DNA of 64,000 nt from VFMC01 sp050248155 (GTDB lineage Bacteria; Actinomycetota; Acidimicrobiia; Acidimicrobiales; Ilumatobacteraceae): contig JBFWSW010000011.1 in assembly GCA_050248155.1 (NCBI GenBank), forward strand, positions 1 to 64,000. Direction: 5' to 3'. Shown here one piece after another: positions 42,744-51,044 of this stretch. Under the pieces are notes generated by a model. The model did not search any database. It was not told where the DNA came from and worked only from the letters and a program-made list of their open reading frames with translations. The position numbers were made by a program, and so were the translations under genes. Position 1 is the stretch's first letter. The number at the start of each line of letters is the position of its first letter.

Positions 42744-42861
42744 GCGCCCGGCCTGCGACAGCCCGCGCGGTGCGCGCGAATCCTGACGGTCTGCGCGCGT
42801 GGCGCATCGGGCCTGGTCACGACCCTCGGCTGGGGACATCAGGGCGCGTCGGGGGTGAAAG

Positions 42862-42919
42862 TGGGGAGAATGGTTGACATGTGGGGGGAAATGGGGGGAG
42901 AATGGGGGCCACGTGGGGA
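42862..42919 (+). promoter_or_regulatory. mraZ promoter embedded in TGGGG repeat array (MraZ boxes)
   Basis: TGGGG begins at 42862, 42882, 42892, 42903 and 42914, with a degenerate TGG at 42871, so copies recur about every 10-11 bases (one DNA turn). MraZ of E. coli binds GTGGG repeats spaced 5 apart, the same pitch. A perfect -35 TTGACA (42874-42879) and a -10 GAGAAT (42898-42903, 18-base spacer) lie inside the array, so bound MraZ would cover the promoter of its own operon. Confidence 0.7.
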
Positions 42920-42950
42920 GCGGTCAGCCGGCCATTCGGCACCCCAACGA

Positions 42951-42984
42951 GGCAGGCATGGCAGGCAGGCATGGAGGCAGGTGA
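42951..42984 (+). repeat. Direct repeats and an 8-codon mini-ORF in the mraZ leader
   Basis: GGCAGGCATGG occurs at 42951-42961 and 42964-42974 (13-base period). ATG 42958 opens MAGRHGGR and stops at TGA 42982-42984, which overlaps the AGGTGA ribosome site of mraZ. A leader peptide is possible; it has no start-proximal ribosome site that I can see. Confidence 0.35.
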
Positions 42985-42990
42985 GATCGG

Positions 42991-43410
42991 GTGCTGTTCG
43001 TCGGGACGCACGAGCGACAGCTCGACGACAAGGGTCGCCTGGCGCTCCCTGCGTCGTTTCGCGCCCATCTCGGCGAGCACTGCTACCTCGTCTTCGGGGA
43101 CGACCAGTGCGTGAACGTGGTGCCTGCCGATCAGTTCGAGTCGATGGCCGAGCAGCTGATGAACAAGGTCGATCGCGGCGAGGCCAGCCGGCAACGTCAA
43201 CGTGCGGTCGCGTCCAGCGCCACCCTCGTCACGGTCGACAAGCAGGGCCGCGTCACGGTGGACGATCGGCTCCGCTCGTATGCCGGCCTGCGCACCGACG
43301 ACCGAGTCGTCGTCACCGGCAACTTCCGCGTCATCGAGATCTGGGCACCCGAGAAGTTCGCCCAGATCAACGACGAGGGCACCAGCGATCTCGCCGGTGC
43401 GAACACATGA
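42991..43410 (+). CDS. mraZ: Transcriptional regulator MraZ
   Basis: 139 residues. Two SpoVT/AbrB-like halves: FVGTHERQLDDKGRLALPASFR and VTVDKQGRVTVDDRLRSYAGL carry the doubled DxxGR motif. Represses the dcw operon through TGGG-type repeats, which lie just upstream. GTG start with AGGTGA 6 bases before it. Separated from rsmH by 246 bases holding a large inverted repeat, unusual for a pair that is normally adjacent. Confidence 0.95.
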   Translation: MLFVGTHERQLDDKGRLALPASFRAHLGEHCYLVFGDDQCVNVVPADQFESMAEQLMNKVDRGEASRQRQRAVASSATLVTVDKQGRVTVDDRLRSYAGLRTDDRVVVTGNFRVIEIWAPEKFAQINDEGTSDLAGANT

Positions 43411-43512
43411 GCCGCCAGCGGCGGCCCGAGGCAGAGAAGGGGGCACGAGGACGCACACCGCCGATGGCGATGCCACGGCCATGACCACACCGACGCTCGC
43501 AGCGCCCGAACC

Positions 43513-43636
43513 CGTGGCGCATCTGCAGTTCGCCGGCCGGCAAGATGGACAGCCCCACTCCGCCCGCTTGCCGTCTCGTCGACCGGGGAGACATCCCGGC
43601 GGCACCCGCCGGCCGGCGAACTGCAGATGCGCCACG
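43513..43636. repeat. Perfect 29-bp inverted repeat with 66-base loop between mraZ and rsmH
   Basis: Arms 43513-43541 and 43608-43636 are exact reverse complements (arm begins CGTGGCGCATCTGCAGTTCG). The loop has further pairings: CGGCAAG (43538-43544) with CTTGCCG (43567-43573), GTCTC (43573-43577) with GAGAC (43588-43592). The right arm ends 20 bases before the rsmH ATG. No target-site duplication was found. Could be a folded RNA element that tunes rsmH expression, or a miniature mobile repeat. Confidence 0.85.
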
Positions 43637-43656
43637 CCACCGGGTGAGCGCGACCG

Positions 43657-44622
43657 ATGACGAGTCCCGAGTTCGGCCACCGGCCCGTGATGGTGCGCGA
43701 GATCGTGTCGATCTTCGCCACCGTCCCGCCCGGCTGGGTGCTCGACGCCACGCTCGGTGGTGCCGGGCACGCAGTGGCGCTGCTCGAGGCGCACCCGCAC
43801 CTCCGGGTGCTGGGCATCGATCGCGACGGCGACGCCATCGCAGCCGCTCAGCAGCGGCTGGCGGCGTTCGGTGATCGTGCCGCCACCGCCCAGCTCCGGT
43901 TCGACGACCTCGACGACGCGATGAAGGCCATCTCGATCGATCACCTGAGCGGAGCCCTCTTCGATCTCGGCGTCAGCTCGCCACAGCTCGACCTCGCACC
44001 GCGAGGCTTCTCCTACCGTCACGACGCCCCGCTCGACATGCGGATGGATCGCCGTGAACCGTGGACGGCGAGCGACATCGTCAACGGCTACGACGAGATC
44101 ACCCTCGGCCAGGTCATCCGTCGCCATGGCGACGAGCGCTTCGCGGTGCGGATCGCTCGCGCGATCGTGGCCGCTCGCCCCATCGAGACGACTGCGCAGC
44201 TCGCCGAGGTCGTCGTGGCCGCGATTCCCGCGGCGGCGCGGCGCACCGGAGGTCATCCGGCCAAGCGCACGTTCCAAGCCATCCGCATCGAGCTCAACCG
44301 CGAGCTCGAGGTGCTGCCGGTCGCGCTGGATCGCGCCATCGAACGCACGGCTGTCGGGGGACGCGTTGCGGTCTTGTCGTATCACTCCGGCGAGGACCGC
44401 ATCGTGAAGGACCGGATGCGGTACGCGGCGACCGGCGGCTGCGTCTGCCCACCCGAGCTGCCGTGCGTCTGTGATGCCGTGCAGATCGTCCGCATGGTGC
44501 GCAACGTGCCGCGCACGCCGTCGCCCGAGGAGCAGGCGTCGAACCCGAGGGCGCGCAGCGCGCGCCTGCGCGTGGTCGAGCGGATCGAACCCGTGTCCCG
44601 CAACGACGCGGGTCGTCGCTGA
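43657..44622 (+). CDS. rsmH: 16S rRNA (cytosine(1402)-N(4))-methyltransferase
   Basis: 321 residues (MraW). GHRPVMVREIV start, SAM motif DATLGGAGHA (28-37), DLGVSSPQLD, RGFSYRHDAPLDMRMD, HPAKRTFQAIRIELNREL and the C-terminal SYHSGEDRIVK. Methylates C1402 in the ribosome decoding centre. A weak GGTGAG precedes the ATG. One base separates its stop from the ftsL-like start. Confidence 0.95.
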   Translation: MTSPEFGHRPVMVREIVSIFATVPPGWVLDATLGGAGHAVALLEAHPHLRVLGIDRDGDAIAAAQQRLAAFGDRAATAQLRFDDLDDAMKAISIDHLSGALFDLGVSSPQLDLAPRGFSYRHDAPLDMRMDRREPWTASDIVNGYDEITLGQVIRRHGDERFAVRIARAIVAARPIETTAQLAEVVVAAIPAAARRTGGHPAKRTFQAIRIELNRELEVLPVALDRAIERTAVGGRVAVLSYHSGEDRIVKDRMRYAATGGCVCPPELPCVCDAVQIVRMVRNVPRTPSPEEQASNPRARSARLRVVERIEPVSRNDAGRR

Positions 44623-44623
44623 C

Positions 44624-45184
44624 ATGGCGATCCCGCTCAGACGGACCGCGCCGGCGCGCCCCAGGCGGCACGCCGAGCCCTCGCCGCGCCCCGGCGTCCG
44701 GACGCGCCGGCACGGCGAGGTCGACCGGTCGCCCCGGCCGCTCGTCCGCGCGACGATCGGGATCCAGGCCACCAGCCGGCCAACGCTCACGCTCGTCCCT
44801 CGCCGCCGGCGGGCCGCGCACCTCGCGGTGGTGATGAGCGCTGTCGTCGGGCTCGCGATGCTGGCCGCTGCGGCGTTCCAGACCCGCCTGGCGAAGTCGC
44901 AGCTCGAGCTCGACCGCCTCGACAGGGAGATCTCGGCTCAGCGCGACACGTACGACTCGCTGCGTCGTGAACGAGCCGAGCTGCGCTCTCCGTCGCGCCT
45001 CGCCGACATGGCCGATCGGACCGGCATGGTCACCACCGACGAGGTGAACTTCATCACGATCGACCCCTCGACCTACGCCGCCGTGCAGCAGGCGACCGGC
45101 ATCCTCGAACACCCCGACTCCGGCGACGACGAGCTGCTCGAGCAGTTCCGTGACGTGAAGTCCGTGACGGACGGTGCGCCGTGA
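44624..45184 (+). CDS. ftsL: FtsL-like division protein
   Basis: 186 residues. Basic Arg/Pro N-terminus (1-65) in the cytoplasm, one membrane helix (about 68-87), then an external coiled coil (about 90-125: QLELDRLDREISAQRDTYDSLRRERAELR). Position between rsmH and ftsI and this topology fit FtsL, which bridges FtsQ/FtsB to FtsWI. Sequence identity in the family is always low. Overlaps ftsI by 4 bases. Confidence 0.82.
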   Translation: MAIPLRRTAPARPRRHAEPSPRPGVRTRRHGEVDRSPRPLVRATIGIQATSRPTLTLVPRRRRAAHLAVVMSAVVGLAMLAAAAFQTRLAKSQLELDRLDREISAQRDTYDSLRRERAELRSPSRLADMADRTGMVTTDEVNFITIDPSTYAAVQQATGILEHPDSGDDELLEQFRDVKSVTDGAP

Positions 45185-47193
45185 GGGATCGACGCACGCC
45201 CCTCGAGCGGCGGGGGCGGCACAGCGACCGCCGCGTGCCGGAACGGCGCCTCGATCGCCCTCGTGAGCTCACCCCGGATCCCCGACGTCGCGCCGGCCGG
45301 CCGCCGGTGCATCGCGACCGCGCGCCGGGCCGTGCCCACGCCGCACCGCGGCCGGCCGTTCGTCGGCACACGCCCGCTGCGCGCCCTGCCCGCGCCCTGC
45401 AGAAGCGTGTGACGCGCGCGCCTCGCGCCGTCCGCCACTACTTCCGGGCCGGGCAGACCCGGCGCCGGCTGCTCGCCGTCCTGGTGCTGACCGCACTCGT
45501 CTTCACGATCGTCATCACCCGCGTCGTCATGTTGCAGACCGCCGATGCCGAGGGCCTGCGCGAGGCCGGCCGCGACCAGCGCACGAGCGAGACGATCCTG
45601 CCCGCCACGCGCGGGGTGATCTTCGATCGCAACGGCGACGAGCTCGCGCTCTCGGTGCCGTCGACGACGATCATCGCCAACCCCAAGCACGTCGGCGACC
45701 CGGCGAGCACGGTGTCGACGCTCGCCGCAGTGCTCGGTCTGACACCCGAGAAGCAGCAGTCGTTGCTCACCGCGTTCACGACCAGGGACAAGAGCTTCGT
45801 CTACGTCGCCCGCCAGGTGAGCGACGAGCAGGCGGCCGTGATCGACGCGCTCGACATCGACGGTGTCGACGGCATCGCCGACGTGAAGCGCATCATGCCG
45901 GGCGGCGAGGTGGGCAAGAGCGTGATCGGACGCACCGACGACTTCGGCATCGGTACGGCCGGCATCGAGAAGCAGTACGACGACCTCCTGACGGGCACCG
46001 ACGGCGAGCTCGTGCGCGAGCACGATCGCGACGGCCGCTCGCTCGCCGGTTCCGAGCAGGTGAGCGTGACACCGGTGCCTGGCGACGACGTCGTCCTCAC
46101 GCTCGACCGGTCGGTGCAGTACGACCTCGAGCAGTTCATGATCACGCGGGTCGAGACCCTGGGTGCCCGCGGTGGGACCGCGATCATCATGGACACCGAC
46201 AGTGGTGAGATCTTGGCCATGGTCGGTGTCCGACGCAACGACGAGGGCGTGGTCGAGGTGACCAGCGGGAACATCGCTGTCGTCGACGCGGCCGAGCCCG
46301 GCTCGGTGGTGAAGGCGATCACGATCTCCGCAGCGTTGAACGAGGGCACCGTCACCCCCGACACCACGTTCGAGGTGCCGTGGGCGAAGAAGTTCTCGGA
46401 CACGGTCCTGCACGACGCCGAGCCGCATGCCACCGAGTACTGGCCCGTGTCGCAGATCGTCACCAAGTCGTCCAACATCGGCACGGTCGAGGTGATGCTG
46501 ACGCTCGCCGACACGATGCGGCACAAGAAGGAGATGCTCGACTCGTACCTGCGTGCGTTCGGACTGGGTGAGACGACCCCGCTCGACTTCCCAGGCGAGT
46601 CACGAGGCATCTACAACGACTGGAAGAAGTGGGAGGGCGCCGAGCAGTACACGATGGCCTACGGCCAGGGCGTCGCGTCGACCTCGATCCAGCTCGTCAG
46701 CGCGATCAACGTGATCGCGAACGGCGGTGTGTACGTCGCGCCGAAGTTGGTGAAGGCCACGATCGGACCCGATGGCACGATGACCGAGACCGAGCCCTCG
46801 GGCACGCATCGGGTCATCCGCCCCGAGGTCGCCGATCAGGTGACCACCATGCTGCGCTCGGTCGTCTGCAACGGCACGGCCAAGCCGGCTCAGGTGGACG
46901 GTTGGACGATCGCCGGCAAGACGGGTACCGGCTTGAAGGCCCAGGACAACGGCACGTACGAGGACGAGGACGGCAACCGCAAGTACTACTCGTCCTTCGT
47001 CGGGTTCTTCCCGGCCGAGGCTCCGCAGGTGACGGTGCTCGTGTCGATCGACGAGCCGCCCGGCGACGAGGATCAGCAGACCCGCTTCGGTGGCACGGCG
47101 GCAGCCCCGGTCTTCGCCCAGATCGCACCCACGATCATCCGCGAGACGAACATGACACCGCCGACGCCCGACGGCGGCTGTCCGAAGGTGTGA
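45181..47193 (+). CDS. ftsI: Septal peptidoglycan transpeptidase (PBP3)
   Basis: 670 residues. Class B penicillin-binding protein for septum synthesis. A long Arg-rich cytoplasmic tail (1-97) precedes the membrane helix (about 99-117). PBP dimer domain starts at ATRGVIFDRNGDELA. Transpeptidase motifs: Ser375-x-x-Lys378 (EPGSVVK), Ser430-Ser-Asn432, Lys580-Thr-Gly582. GTG start overlaps ftsL. Confidence 0.95.
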   Translation: MRDRRTPLERRGRHSDRRVPERRLDRPRELTPDPRRRAGRPPVHRDRAPGRAHAAPRPAVRRHTPAARPARALQKRVTRAPRAVRHYFRAGQTRRRLLAVLVLTALVFTIVITRVVMLQTADAEGLREAGRDQRTSETILPATRGVIFDRNGDELALSVPSTTIIANPKHVGDPASTVSTLAAVLGLTPEKQQSLLTAFTTRDKSFVYVARQVSDEQAAVIDALDIDGVDGIADVKRIMPGGEVGKSVIGRTDDFGIGTAGIEKQYDDLLTGTDGELVREHDRDGRSLAGSEQVSVTPVPGDDVVLTLDRSVQYDLEQFMITRVETLGARGGTAIIMDTDSGEILAMVGVRRNDEGVVEVTSGNIAVVDAAEPGSVVKAITISAALNEGTVTPDTTFEVPWAKKFSDTVLHDAEPHATEYWPVSQIVTKSSNIGTVEVMLTLADTMRHKKEMLDSYLRAFGLGETTPLDFPGESRGIYNDWKKWEGAEQYTMAYGQGVASTSIQLVSAINVIANGGVYVAPKLVKATIGPDGTMTETEPSGTHRVIRPEVADQVTTMLRSVVCNGTAKPAQVDGWTIAGKTGTGLKAQDNGTYEDEDGNRKYYSSFVGFFPAEAPQVTVLVSIDEPPGDEDQQTRFGGTAAAPVFAQIAPTIIRETNMTPPTPDGGCPKV

Positions 47194-47194
47194 C

Positions 47195-48619
47195 GTGCGT
47201 TCCGTGCTCGACGTCCTCGCGGACGTGCGCGGCGGGCCCGCGCTGCGCGTGGTGGGTGACACCGGCACAGCGACGACCGCCGAGATCGTCGACCTGACCG
47301 TCGACTCCCGCCACGTCCGACCGGGCTGGCTCTTCTGCTGCGTGCGCGGCGAGCGGGCCGACGGCCACGACTTCGCCGCCGAGGCGGTGGCATCCGGCGC
47401 ATCGGCACTGCTCGTCGAGCGCGAGCTGCCGATCGTCGTTCCACAGATCCTGACGGCCGACTCGCGGTCCGCGACCGGGTGGGTTGCCGCGGCCGTGCAC
47501 GGTCACCCGAGCGACTCACTGTCGATGGTCGGCGTCACGGGCACCAACGGCAAGACCACCACGTCGCACCTCATCGGCTCGGTGCTGCGCGCCGCGGGCC
47601 GATCGGTCGAAGTGCTGGGGACGCTGTCAGGTGTGCACACGACGCCCGAAGCCCCCGAACTGCAGCGTCAGCTCGCTGCGTGGCGCGACGCCGGCGTCGA
47701 TGCCGTGGCGATGGAGGTGTCGTCGCACGCCCTTGCCCTCGACCGGGTGGCGGGCACGCGCTTCGACGTCGCGGTGTTCACCAACCTCGGCCGCGACCAC
47801 CTCGACCTGCACGGCACCGTCGAGCGCTACTTCGCCGCGAAGGCGCGGCTCTTCGAGCCGGCGATGGCGGAGATGGGCGTGGTGAACGCCGACGACGTCC
47901 ACGGTCGGCTGCTGATCGACTCCGTCACGATCCCGGTGATCGGCTTCTCGCTCGACGATGCGAGCGACGTGCGGATCGATGCGTCGTCCCATCGGTACCG
48001 CTGGCGCGGCGTCGAGGTCCGGGTCGGCATCGGAGGCGCCTTCAACGTGATGAACAGCCTCGCTGCCGCGACCACGTGCGCGGCGATGGGTGTCGACGAA
48101 GCGACGATCGCGTCGGCGTTGGCCGCTGCCCCGCCGGTGCCGGGACGCTTCGAGCCGGTCGACGCCGGCCAGCCCTTCGCAGTGATCGTCGACTACGCGC
48201 ACACACCCGACGGCCTGCGCGAAGTGTTGCTCGCCGCCCGCCGCGCGGGCGGTGCGGGTCGGGTGATCGTCGTGTTCGGCTGCGGGGGTGACCGCGATCG
48301 AGCGAAGCGTCCCGAGATGGGGGCGACGGCAGCCGAGCTCGCCGATCGCGTGGTGATCACCTCGGACAACCCCAGGTCGGAGGACCCCATGGCGATCGTC
48401 AATGCCACGGCCGAGGGGGTACCCGAGGACTACCGTACCAACGTTGTGATCGAGCCCGACCGGAGGAGCGCCATCGCTCTTGCGCTGCACATGGCAGTCG
48501 AGGGCGACGTCGTGGTGATCGCGGGCAAGGGTCACGAGGCCACGCAGACGATCGGCGACCGGGTGCTGCCGTTCGACGACCGTCTCGTCGCACGAGAGCT
48601 GCTCGAGGCATCGTCGTGA
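47195..48619 (+). CDS. murE: UDP-MurNAc-tripeptide ligase, meso-DAP type
   Basis: 474 residues. Adds the third amino acid to UDP-MurNAc-L-Ala-D-Glu. ATP loop GVTGTNGKTTT (113-123), EVSSHALALDRV, FTNLGRDHLDLHG with the Mur ligase His/Asp, and DNPR at 391-394, the motif that selects meso-diaminopimelate over lysine. GTG start one base after ftsI. In most genomes murF follows; here mraY does. Confidence 0.95.
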   Translation: MRSVLDVLADVRGGPALRVVGDTGTATTAEIVDLTVDSRHVRPGWLFCCVRGERADGHDFAAEAVASGASALLVERELPIVVPQILTADSRSATGWVAAAVHGHPSDSLSMVGVTGTNGKTTTSHLIGSVLRAAGRSVEVLGTLSGVHTTPEAPELQRQLAAWRDAGVDAVAMEVSSHALALDRVAGTRFDVAVFTNLGRDHLDLHGTVERYFAAKARLFEPAMAEMGVVNADDVHGRLLIDSVTIPVIGFSLDDASDVRIDASSHRYRWRGVEVRVGIGGAFNVMNSLAAATTCAAMGVDEATIASALAAAPPVPGRFEPVDAGQPFAVIVDYAHTPDGLREVLLAARRAGGAGRVIVVFGCGGDRDRAKRPEMGATAAELADRVVITSDNPRSEDPMAIVNATAEGVPEDYRTNVVIEPDRRSAIALALHMAVEGDVVVIAGKGHEATQTIGDRVLPFDDRLVARELLEASS

Positions 48620-49668
48620 TCGCAGTCATGATCTCCGGCGCGAGCGCGATGATCGTCGCGCTGTTCGGGACTCGCTTCCTCATCACCTTCTTCCGCGAGC
48701 GCGGCAAGGGCCAGCCGATCCTCGGCCGCGAGGACCACGGTCCCGATCACCACATGGCCAAGCAGGGCACACCCACGATGGGCGGGCTCGCGATCATCGC
48801 CGCCGCGTTCGTCGGTTGGTTCGTCGCGCACTTCCGGCGCGACCTCGCGTTCTCGCGCCAGTCGATGATCATGTGGTGCGGCATCCTCGTGATGTCGTTC
48901 ATGGGCCTGCTCGACGACTACATCAAGGTCACCAAGGCGCACAACCGCGGCATCTTCTGGAAGCGCAAGAGCTGGATCACGTTGGGCCTCGCGATCCTCA
49001 CCGCGTGGTGGCTCGTCGCCGGCACCGGCATCAGCGAGACGCTGTCGGTCACGCGGGCGACATCGCCGGGTTGGACGCTGCACTGGGCGCTCTGGGTCAT
49101 CTGGGCGGGCCTCATCGTGTGGAGCACGACCAACGCCGTGAACGTCACCGACGGCCTCGACGGCTTGGCCGGTGGATCCGCACTGCTCGGCTTCCTCGCG
49201 TTCACGATCATCGCCTACTGGGCCTTCCGCAACCCCGACATCTACGGCGCAGTCGTCAACCCGCTCGACCTCGCCGTGCTCGCAGCGGGCTTCGCCGGCG
49301 CCTGCGGCGGCTTCCTGTGGTTCAACGCCGCGCCGGCGCGCATCTTCATGGGGGACGTGGGGGCGCTCGGTGTCGGATCCGCGCTGGCGCTCCTGTCGCT
49401 CGGTACCAACACGCAGGTGCTCCTCGTCCTGATCTGCGGCATCAACGTCATCGAGGCCGGATCGGTCGCCGTGCAGATGGGCGTGTTCAAGGCATCGGGG
49501 CGCAAGAAGCGCCTGTTCCGCATGTCGCCGATCCACCACCACTTCGAGCTCGTCGGCTGGCCCGAGACCACCGTCATCATCCGCTTCTGGCTCATCGCAG
49601 GCATCTGCGTCGCGACCGCGCTCGCGATCTTCATCGGCGACTTCACCCGGCTCGAGAACATGCGATGA
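48616..49668 (+). CDS. mraY: Phospho-MurNAc-pentapeptide translocase
   Basis: 350 residues, about ten membrane helices. Makes lipid I. Catalytic Asp pair in GLLDDYIKV, NVTDGLDGLAGG, FNAAPARIFMGDVGALGVGSAL, and the HHH motif in SPIHHHFEL. GTG start overlaps the murE stop (GTGA), leaving no room for murF. Confidence 0.95.
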   Translation: MIAVMISGASAMIVALFGTRFLITFFRERGKGQPILGREDHGPDHHMAKQGTPTMGGLAIIAAAFVGWFVAHFRRDLAFSRQSMIMWCGILVMSFMGLLDDYIKVTKAHNRGIFWKRKSWITLGLAILTAWWLVAGTGISETLSVTRATSPGWTLHWALWVIWAGLIVWSTTNAVNVTDGLDGLAGGSALLGFLAFTIIAYWAFRNPDIYGAVVNPLDLAVLAAGFAGACGGFLWFNAAPARIFMGDVGALGVGSALALLSLGTNTQVLLVLICGINVIEAGSVAVQMGVFKASGRKKRLFRMSPIHHHFELVGWPETTVIIRFWLIAGICVATALAIFIGDFTRLENMR

Positions 49669-51044
49669 GCGGCGAGCGGACCCTCGTGTACGGCATCGGC
49701 ATCACGGGTGAGGCCATCGCGCGCGCCGTCGCGGCACACGGACACGAGGTGGTGCTCGCCGACGACAGCGCGAACCCCCGGGCGCAGGCGCTGGCAGGCG
49801 AGCTCGGCGTCGACCTGGTCGAAGCGCCCGACGATCACGCGATCGCGTCGCTGGTCCGATCCGCGTCGGCGGTGCTCCCGGCGCCGGGCGTGCCCGAGAC
49901 CCATGCGGTGGTCGTGCAGGCGCAGTCGCGAGGCGTGCCCGTGCGCACCGAGCTCGACGTGGCCTACGAGTGGGAGCAGCAGCGCCCAGGTGGACCACGG
50001 CCGATGATCGGCATCACCGGCACCGACGGCAAGACGACCACGACCACGATGGTCGCATCGCTGCTGCAGGCCGGCGGGCTGCGCGCCGCCGCAGTGGGCA
50101 ACACCGAGGTTCCCCTCGTCGCGGCGCTCGACGGTCCGTTCGACGCCTTCGCCGTCGAGTGCAGCAGCTTTCGCCTCGCGTTCGCCGAGTCGTTCCGCGC
50201 CGAGGCGGCGATCTGGCTGAACCTCGCGCCCGATCATCAGAACTGGCATCGCTCGATGGCCTCGTACGAGTCGGCGAAGGCTCGCATCTTCGACCTCCAG
50301 CGCCCGACCGACGTCGCCGTCGGCTGGGTCGGTGATCCCCTCGTGACCGCTCACCTCGCAGCGGCGCCGGGGCGTCGGGTGACCTTCGGCCTCGAGGCCG
50401 CCGACTACCGCGCGGTGCGGCACGACGACGGATCCGTGTCGCTGTGCGGTCCGGGCGGTGAGATCGCGGCGGCGTCGTCGCTCCCTCGGACCTTCCCGCA
50501 CGACATCACCAACGCCTTGGCAGCGATCGCTGCGTGCGTCGAGCCGGGCCTCGTCGCACCCGATCGCGTCGACGAGGGTCTCGCCGCGTTCCGTGTGCCG
50601 CCGCACCGCATCGAGCCGGTCGGCACGGTGCACGGGGTCGAGTGGTTCAACGATTCGAAGGCGACCTCCCCGCACGCCGCGCTCACGGCGATCCGCTCGT
50701 TCGACTCGATCGTGCTGATCGCCGGCGGACGCAACAAGGGACTCGACCTGTCGTCGCTCGCGACCGAGGCCGCACGCATCCGTGCTGTGGTGGCGATCGG
50801 TGAGGCGGCCGACGAGGTCGAGCGCGCGTTCGATCACGTCCGGCCCGTCGAACGGGCGACGTCGATGGCCGACGCGGTCGCGGCAGCCGAGCGGCTCGCA
50901 CGCCCGGGCGACGTCGTGCTGCTGTCGCCGGCGTGCGCCAGCTTCGACTGGTACCCGTCGGGCGGCTACCCGGCACGCGGCGACGACTTCCGCGCTCTCG
51001 TCGATCAGCTGCGGATGGCGCGAGAGGTCGGAGGAGCGGCATGA
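49665..51044 (+). CDS. murD: UDP-MurNAc-L-alanine:D-glutamate ligase
   Basis: 459 residues. Nucleotide-sugar domain opens LVYGIGITGEAIARAVAAHGH, ATP loop GITGTDGKTTTTTM, LNLAPDHQNWHRS, NDSKATSPHAALTAIRSF, and the C-terminal LSPACASFDWYPSGG. Overlaps both neighbours by 4 bases. Confidence 0.95.
   Translation: MSGERTLVYGIGITGEAIARAVAAHGHEVVLADDSANPRAQALAGELGVDLVEAPDDHAIASLVRSASAVLPAPGVPETHAVVVQAQSRGVPVRTELDVAYEWEQQRPGGPRPMIGITGTDGKTTTTTMVASLLQAGGLRAAAVGNTEVPLVAALDGPFDAFAVECSSFRLAFAESFRAEAAIWLNLAPDHQNWHRSMASYESAKARIFDLQRPTDVAVGWVGDPLVTAHLAAAPGRRVTFGLEAADYRAVRHDDGSVSLCGPGGEIAAASSLPRTFPHDITNALAAIAACVEPGLVAPDRVDEGLAAFRVPPHRIEPVGTVHGVEWFNDSKATSPHAALTAIRSFDSIVLIAGGRNKGLDLSSLATEAARIRAVVAIGEAADEVERAFDHVRPVERATSMADAVAAAERLARPGDVVLLSPACASFDWYPSGGYPARGDDFRALVDQLRMAREVGGAA

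Noticed and set aside
43481..43660. Small frame across the mraZ-rsmH gap
   Set aside because: Most of it is the inverted repeat; no ribosome site and Arg/Pro-rich product. Better read as a structured non-coding stretch.
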